A stretch of DNA of 9,907 nt from Christensenella sp. UBA1252 (GTDB lineage: Bacteria; Bacillota; Clostridia; Christensenellales; CAG-1252). Below the pieces are notes generated by a model. It ran no database searches. It saw only the letters and a program-made list of their open reading frames with translations, and was not told the origin of the DNA. The position numbers were made by a program, and so were the translations under genes. How positions within the stretch are numbered: the stretch's first letter is position 1; each line of letters starts with the position of its first letter. Shown here piece by piece: positions 6,416-9,907 of this stretch. The stretch lies in NCBI GenBank assembly GCA_002308575.1, contig DBVY01000056.1, positions 21,245 to 31,151 of the forward strand. Reading direction: 5' to 3'.

Positions 6416-6720
6416 AGAAGGAAGCTCAGCCCGAACGCGACGAGGAAGGAAAGGGCGGCGACCGCCGCCATATTGAGTTCGAAGAAGCTCATCGCGAGGG
6501 CGGCGGCGGTTGCGATCGCGGCGGCGGGCAAGCTTCCCGTCGAATAGAGAACGTACGGGAACGTCAAAGCCGACAGGACGGCGTACGGCAGATAGAAAAG
6601 GAAGGATTTCCAAAAAGGGGACGTGATCTTTTTTTGAATAAAGACGAAGGGCACGAACCTCGGCGCCAGCGTGGCGAGAAACATCAAAAGAGCGGAGATA
6701 AGGAGGTGAGAAACGTTCAT
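6412..6720 (-). CDS. azlD: AzlD family branched-chain amino acid exporter small subunit
   Basis: This 102-aa protein has about four hydrophobic segments. The family-typical features are a helix starting MNVSHLLISALLMFLATLAPR, a PFVF...SPFWKSFLFYLPYAVLSALTFP region, and an Ala/Leu-rich C-terminus. The small subunit pairs with AzlC to export branched-chain amino acids and the analogue 4-azaleucine; substrate here is inferred from the family. Its ATG overlaps the azlC stop (ATGA, 6720-6717), and AAAAGGAGG (6736-6728) lies 7 nt upstream, so the two are translationally coupled. Its stop codon overlaps that of the convergent 244-aa gene. Confidence 0.87.
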   Translation of the reverse strand: MNVSHLLISALLMFLATLAPRFVPFVFIQKKITSPFWKSFLFYLPYAVLSALTFPYVLYSTGSLPAAAIATAAALAMSFFELNMAAVAALSFLVAFGLSFLL

Positions 6721-7457
6721 CGGTTCGCCTCCTTTTCCGTTTGCGGAGCCGCGATCGATTCTTCCTTTTTCGGAAAGAGAGCGGCGGCAACCAAGGTCGC
6801 CGCAAGCGCGGCGATGATCACGCGGAATCCCATCGGGATCCGATTTACGAAGGGAAGATAAAACGTCGCGCAGGAGATCGCCGCGGCTGTAAGAACGGCG
6901 AGGGCGATCCCTTTTTCCTTTTTAAGGGGCGGCAGAAAGATCGCGATATACATGCAATAGATCGCGATGCCGGCGGCGGCGATCACTCGGTTCGGAAAAA
7001 GACCGCCCGATAGGTAGCCCGCGAGCGTGCCGATCTGCCAGCCGAGATAGGGAAGGGTCGAAAGCCCGAAATAATAGGCGGGCGTCAGTTCTCCGCCTTT
7101 TTCGTTTGCGAGTGCGAAAACTTCGTCCGTCAAAAACAAACTCATGCAAAAGCGCGTTACGGGTTCCACGCGCACTTTGACCTGTTGCGAAAGCGAAAAA
7201 CTCATCAAAGCATAGCGCAAATTGATGATGAAAACGGCAAGCGTCAATTCGAGATAGCCGGCGCCGAGTCGCAGGAGCTCGATCCCCGTGAATTGCCCGG
7301 CGGATGTCAGATTCGTCGCGGAAATCAAAGAGGCGAACCAAAGAGGGAAGGTTCCCCTTCGCGCCGCCAAACCGAACGTAAAAGAAACCGCGAGATATGC
7401 GATTGCTACGGCGATTCCCTTTTTCAATCCGGATAGGTAAGCGTCCTTTTTGCTCAT
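6717..7457 (-). CDS. azlC: AzlC family branched-chain amino acid exporter large subunit
   Basis: This 246-aa inner-membrane protein of the LIV-E/AzlC family has several membrane-spanning segments. Family features are the N-terminal GLKKGIAVAIAYLAVSFTFGLAA region, SATNLTSAGQFTG, NLRYALMSFSLSQ, and SLFLTDEVFALA with the conserved LTDE. A charged tail (PKKEESIAAPQTEKEANR) follows the last membrane segment. With AzlD it forms the exporter. The ATG read from 7457 is the earliest possible start, since an in-frame TAG lies two codons upstream. No normal ribosome binding site precedes it: GGTGA is 12 nt away, inside the promoter. The predicted -10 ends just 6 nt before the ATG, suggesting a leaderless mRNA. 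Confidence 0.93.
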   Translation of the reverse strand: MSKKDAYLSGLKKGIAVAIAYLAVSFTFGLAARRGTFPLWFASLISATNLTSAGQFTGIELLRLGAGYLELTLAVFIINLRYALMSFSLSQQVKVRVEPVTRFCMSLFLTDEVFALANEKGGELTPAYYFGLSTLPYLGWQIGTLAGYLSGGLFPNRVIAAAGIAIYCMYIAIFLPPLKKEKGIALAVLTAAAISCATFYLPFVNRIPMGFRVIIAALAATLVAAALFPKKEESIAAPQTEKEANR

Positions 7458-7463
7458 ACGCTA

Positions 7464-7492
7464 AATATATCACCGAGCGCGCCCGATCGCAA
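7464..7492 (-). promoter_or_regulatory. Promoter of azlCD abutting the azlC start codon
   Basis: On the minus strand, TTGCGA (7492-7487), a 17-bp spacer and TATATT (7469-7464) form a plausible SigA promoter. Only six bases separate the -10 from the azlC ATG, so transcription would begin at about the A of the start codon. It is back-to-back with the EEP promoter, with 21 bp between the two -35 boxes. Confidence 0.55.
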
Positions 7493-7513
7493 GTAAAAAC
7501 GGGTCGTTCGCTA

Positions 7514-7542
7514 TTGACATAACTTTTTTTTAATACTATAAT
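7514..7542 (+). promoter_or_regulatory. Full-consensus SigA promoter of the tandem EEP genes
   Basis: TTGACA (7514-7519), a 17-bp spacer and TATAAT (7537-7542) match the SigA/sigma-70 consensus exactly, making it the strongest promoter in the window by sequence. A T8 run lies in the spacer (7524-7531). The predicted start is near 7549, giving a leader of about 64 nt with a GTTC-GA-GAAC dyad (7554-7563) shortly after it. Confidence 0.88.
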
Positions 7543-7612
7543 ATGTTTTAGATGTTCGAGAACCTTTACGGAAAGCGCTTGGAAACGAACGCGGACGAAA
7601 AAAGAGGATCGA

Positions 7613-8569
7613 ATGGGGAGTGGTATTGCATTGAATAAGTTGGTCGTTTACATCATCGGTTACGTGTTGCTGGCTGTTCTCGTCGTTTCTGCGGCGATTC
7701 TTGTTCCTTTGCAATTTACGGGTTATTTTTCGTATAAAACGATCAGCGCCACGGCGGAAGCGCCGAAATATCAGGCGGACGCTCCGATCACGGTTATGTC
7801 GGCGAATATTCGTCGGCAGGAAAAATTCTTTTCGACCGATTCTTTGGATACCGGCAAACATCGCTGGTGGAAACGAGCGAAATATTATCTTGCGAATATC
7901 TCCGCCGTAAAACCGGATATCCTCGGTTGCCAAGAGGTTCAACCCCGTCAATATGATTTTTTGTGCAAACACCTCGTCAATTACGGTAGCGTCGTCGAAT
8001 ATCGCGACGGGCGCGGAAAACGTACGGAAAGTTGCCCGATTTTTTACAATAAAAACCGCTTTACGCTGTTGGACAGCGGCACGTTCTGGCTTTCCGAAAC
8101 GCCCGAAAAGATGAGCAAAGATTGGGGAAGCGAGCATTACCGCATCTGCACGTTCGTAACCTTGAAAGATAAGGACGGAACGACCTTTACGGTCTACAAC
8201 ACGCACCCCGATTGGGATTGCGCCGAAGCGCGCGTCAAGCAACTCAAAGTCATTGCGGATAAGGTCAAGGAGCAGGAAGGAAAATGCGTCGTGCTCGGTG
8301 ACCTGAATTCAATCAAAGGCACGGAAAACGGCGACGCCGCGCTTTCGAGCTTGGAAGCGATTTTGAAGGACAGCAAAACTTTTTCGGGAATGATCGATTA
8401 CGGGTATACGTTCAACGGCTACGGCATCGATCGCGACGGTCCGATGGGGCTTGATTATATCTATTTGCCCGAGGACGCGACCGTGCTCGAAGTCGGCAAG
8501 ATCGATAAGATCTATGACGGCGTGTATCCGTCCGATCATTTCCCGATCTATGCCAAAGTAAAACTCTGA
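7613..8569 (+). CDS. Membrane-anchored endonuclease/exonuclease/phosphatase (EEP) family protein
   Basis: This 318-aa protein has one N-terminal membrane segment (about 10-32), a linker, and an EEP fold from about 58 to the end, probably outside the membrane. Catalytic-type residues are present: N65 (SANIRR), E108 (CQEV), H198 (NTHPD), D230 and N232 (GDLN), D281 (DYIYL), and S307-D308-H309 (SDHFPIYA). The FYNKNRF...LLDSGTFWLSETPE block matches the uncharacterised bacterial EEP-1-like subgroup. Metal-dependent phosphodiester or phosphomonoester hydrolysis is expected; the substrate is unknown. The start is ATG 7613, with AGAGGA at 7603-7608. An in-frame TTG at 7631 is a less likely alternative. 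The next gene is a paralog 16 bp downstream. Confidence 0.9.
   Translation: MGSGIALNKLVVYIIGYVLLAVLVVSAAILVPLQFTGYFSYKTISATAEAPKYQADAPITVMSANIRRQEKFFSTDSLDTGKHRWWKRAKYYLANISAVKPDILGCQEVQPRQYDFLCKHLVNYGSVVEYRDGRGKRTESCPIFYNKNRFTLLDSGTFWLSETPEKMSKDWGSEHYRICTFVTLKDKDGTTFTVYNTHPDWDCAEARVKQLKVIADKVKEQEGKCVVLGDLNSIKGTENGDAALSSLEAILKDSKTFSGMIDYGYTFNGYGIDRDGPMGLDYIYLPEDATVLEVGKIDKIYDGVYPSDHFPIYAKVKL
8060..8106 (+). repeat. 47-bp DNA block shared with the downstream paralog (copy 1)
   Basis: This block inside the first EEP gene, encoding FTLLDSGTFWLSETP, matches 8916-8962 at 45 of 47 bases. Both differences are silent (AGC/AGT Ser and TTC/TTT Phe). Confidence 0.9.
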
Positions 8570-8585
8570 TAAAAGGTAGCGACTT

Positions 8586-9404
8586 ATGAATCTTTTTTCT
8601 TTTTTGGCGTATGCTGTATCGGATCAGCGTGTCGTGGCGCCCGATCCCCGCGAGGATTTGAACGTCGTATCGTATAATATCCGTTATTATAACAACAACG
8701 CCGATTTCGGCAACCGTCATTGGTTCGTCCGCGCCAAGTACGTGCTGACGAATATCGAGCGTTTGCAACCCGATATCCTCTGCTTGCAAGAAGTCCATCC
8801 GCCGCAGTATGTGTATTTAAAAAAGCACCTTGTCGAATACGATTCGGTGATCGGATACCGTGAAGAAAGGGGCGTTCACAGCGAGGCTTGCCCCATCTTT
8901 TATAACACTCGTAGGTTTACGCTGTTGGACAGTGGCACGTTTTGGCTTTCCGAAACGCCCGACGTTATGAGCAAGCTTGAAGAATCGTGGCATTATCGCA
9001 TTTCCACCTTCGTAAAGCTTCGCGATGCGGACGGAACCGTTCTCTCCGTGTTCAACGTTCATCCCGATTATCGCATCGAAGAGGTCCGCATTCGTCAGCT
9101 CGAAGTGCTGGCGGACAGAGTGCGCAAGGCGGAAGAAAACGTCATCGTCACGGGCGATTTCAACGCAAAAAAAGGGGAAACCTGCTTGGAGCCTTTCGAG
9201 GCGCTCTTAAAGGACAGCAAGGATTTCCGCGGCGACGTTTTCGGAAACACGTTTAACGGATTCGGCGAGAAACCGGAAGAAGCGATCGATTTCATCTATT
9301 TGCCGAAGGGTTGCTCTCTTCTCGATACGGGGATCGATAAAACGCTGTACGACGGCGTCTACCCCAGCGATCACTTTCCGATCTACGCCCGCGTAAAACT
9401 TTGA
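8586..9404 (+). CDS. EEP family protein, tandem paralog without clear membrane anchor
   Basis: This 272-aa protein has the same fold and order of motifs as its upstream neighbour: N31 (SYNIRYYN), E69 (LQEV), H159 (NVHPD), D191 and N193 (GDFNA), D235 (DFIYL), and S261-D262-H263. All expected catalytic positions are intact, and GDFN is closer to the family norm than the upstream copy's GDLN. The N-terminus (MNLFSFLAYAVSDQR) is only weakly hydrophobic and too short for a normal signal peptide, so the protein is probably cytoplasmic. The start is ATG 8586, with AAAAGGT (8571-8577) upstream, 16 bp after the preceding stop, so it is co-transcribed. I see no convincing terminator after it in 9405-9429. 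Substrate is unknown. Confidence 0.9.
   Translation: MNLFSFLAYAVSDQRVVAPDPREDLNVVSYNIRYYNNNADFGNRHWFVRAKYVLTNIERLQPDILCLQEVHPPQYVYLKKHLVEYDSVIGYREERGVHSEACPIFYNTRRFTLLDSGTFWLSETPDVMSKLEESWHYRISTFVKLRDADGTVLSVFNVHPDYRIEEVRIRQLEVLADRVRKAEENVIVTGDFNAKKGETCLEPFEALLKDSKDFRGDVFGNTFNGFGEKPEEAIDFIYLPKGCSLLDTGIDKTLYDGVYPSDHFPIYARVKL
8916..8962 (+). repeat. 47-bp DNA block shared with the upstream paralog (copy 2)
   Basis: This is the second copy of the 8060-8106 block, 45 of 47 bases identical. Other regions of the two genes with identical protein sequence carry many more silent differences. Confidence 0.9.
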
Positions 9405-9429
9405 GCTTTTTTTGCGCCGATTTTCCGCA

Positions 9430-9459
9430 TTGACGAGAGGGCGGTTTTCGTTGTATAAT
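9430..9459 (+). promoter_or_regulatory. Promoter of the reverse rubrerythrin gene
   Basis: TTGACG (9430-9435), an 18-bp spacer and TATAAT (9454-9459) form a strong SigA promoter. The predicted start is near 9466, giving a leader of about 68 nt. Confidence 0.8.
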
Positions 9460-9483
9460 AATAAAAGTGTTTTCAAAACTTAT

Positions 9484-9499
9484 CTCGGGGCTTCCCGAG
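9484..9499 (+). other. Leader hairpin upstream of reverse rubrerythrin
   Basis: CTCGGG (9484-9489) pairs perfectly with CCCGAG (9494-9499) around GCTT. It is followed by A-rich sequence rather than a T-run, so it is not a terminator. A 5' stabilising hairpin or a translational control element is possible. GTTTT/AAAAC bases just upstream add a further small dyad. Confidence 0.5.
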
Positions 9500-9533
9500 G
9501 AAAGCGCAAATAAAGAATAAGGAGATATTAACT

Positions 9534-9907
9534 ATGGCTAAATGGATTTGTCCCGTATGCGGTTACGTTCACGAGGGAGATTCCGCTCCCGAATTTTGTC
9601 CGGTTTGCAAAGTGCCCGGCAGTAAATTCAATAAGCAGGAAGGGGAGTCTTTGACTTGGGCGGCGGAGCACGTTTTGGGTGTTGCCAAGGGCTGCCCGAA
9701 GGATATTTACGACGGTTTGAAGTCTAACTTCGAGGGAGAGTGCAGCGAGGTCGGTATGTATCTCGCGATGGCGCGCGTTGCCTACCGTGAGGGCTATCCC
9801 GAGATCGGCGCTTACTGGGAGAAGGCGGCTTGGGAGGAAGCGGAGCACGCGGCGAAGTTCGCGGAGCTTCTCGGCGAAGTCCTCACCGACTCCACCAAGA
9901 AGAACCT
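9534..9907 (+). CDS. Reverse rubrerythrin (rubredoxin domain first), 3' end cut by window edge
   Basis: The frame is open from ATG 9534 to the end of the window, with 124 complete codons visible; the expected full length is about 180 aa. The ribosome binding site is AAGGAGAT (9519-9526). An N-terminal rubredoxin-type Fe(Cys)4 site (C6-x2-C9 and C22-x2-C25) precedes a four-helix diiron domain. Candidate ligands there are E69 in NFEGECSEVGMYLAMARVA and the E101/E104/H105 cluster in WEEAEHAAKF. Rubredoxin before the diiron domain is the reverse of classical rubrerythrin. In clostridia such proteins reduce H2O2 and O2 with electrons from NADH via partner proteins, protecting against oxidative stress. 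The gene has its own promoter; no PerR-like operator was recognised. Confidence 0.93.
   Translation, partial: MAKWICPVCGYVHEGDSAPEFCPVCKVPGSKFNKQEGESLTWAAEHVLGVAKGCPKDIYDGLKSNFEGECSEVGMYLAMARVAYREGYPEIGAYWEKAAWEEAEHAAKFAELLGEVLTDSTKKN

Noticed and set aside
6691..6720. AGGAGGTGAG on the plus strand near 6701, a textbook Shine-Dalgarno
   Set aside because: It is antisense to the first codons of azlD, and no sensible plus-strand gene starts after it. It appears to be a coincidence of coding sequence.
6112..6861. A 249-codon plus-strand open frame running through the azlD region
   Set aside because: It overlaps the 244-aa gene out of frame and is antisense to azlD and the 3' end of azlC. Its product is Arg/Gly-rich low-complexity sequence with no start signals.
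7554..7563. GTTC-GA-GAAC dyad as a LexA/SOS operator upstream of the EEP genes
   Set aside because: The Bacillota LexA box has GAAC and GTTC in the opposite order with a 4-bp spacer. This dyad has the reversed arrangement and a 2-bp spacer, so there is no support for SOS control.
9384..9420. Possible terminator after the second EEP gene (T-run at 9409-9415)
   Set aside because: The A-rich and T-rich arms give only a broken, weak stem. The T-run has no GC-rich hairpin immediately before it.

Overview
This window looks like chromosomal core sequence from a strictly anaerobic, low-to-medium-GC member of the Bacillota, most likely an uncultured gut-type Clostridia. The evidence is a set of clostridial-style proteins (ATP-type PEP carboxykinase, a TatD-linked type radical SAM protein, a Mrp/NBP35 ATPase with an N-terminal Cys cluster, a rubredoxin-first 'reverse' rubrerythrin). 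Most genes also have strong GGAGG-type ribosome binding sites and SigA-like promoters with 17-18 bp spacers. The phylum call is inference; I cannot name a genus.

Layout. 1-801 is the C-terminal half of pckA. A small radical SAM gene follows at 875-1480. A 260-bp gap carries a promoter and an intrinsic terminator placed before the next start codon, a typical attenuation layout. It leads into a uracil uptake and salvage pair: a uracil permease (1741-3363) and uracil phosphoribosyltransferase upp (3427-4065), with a UUCG-tetraloop hairpin between them and a strong terminator behind. A separately promoted Mrp-type Fe-S ATPase (4344-5165) converges on an HU gene (5237-5512, minus) across a bidirectional terminator.

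HU and an unrecognised 244-aa gene (5681-6415) have divergent promoters in a 168-bp gap. The unknown gene converges on azlD/azlC (minus strand, 6412-7457), a two-component amino-acid exporter, and the two convergent genes share a TTAA in which both stop codons lie. azlC starts immediately after its predicted -10 box and may be translated from a leaderless mRNA. Back-to-back with azlC, a full-consensus promoter drives two tandem paralogous endonuclease/exonuclease/phosphatase (EEP) proteins (7613-8569, 8586-9404). The first is membrane-anchored and the second has no clear export signal. The window ends inside a reverse rubrerythrin gene (9534 onward) with its own promoter and a leader hairpin.

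How the genes work together: the permease imports uracil and Upp converts it with PRPP to UMP. AzlC and AzlD form one exporter. The two EEP proteins are probably co-expressed. The other genes are single housekeeping or stress units. I saw no mobile elements, CRISPR arrays, tRNA or rRNA genes, and no clear new multi-gene system. The most interesting leads are the permease leader, the EEP duplication with its locally conserved DNA block, the unrecognised 244-aa gene, and the leaderless azlC.
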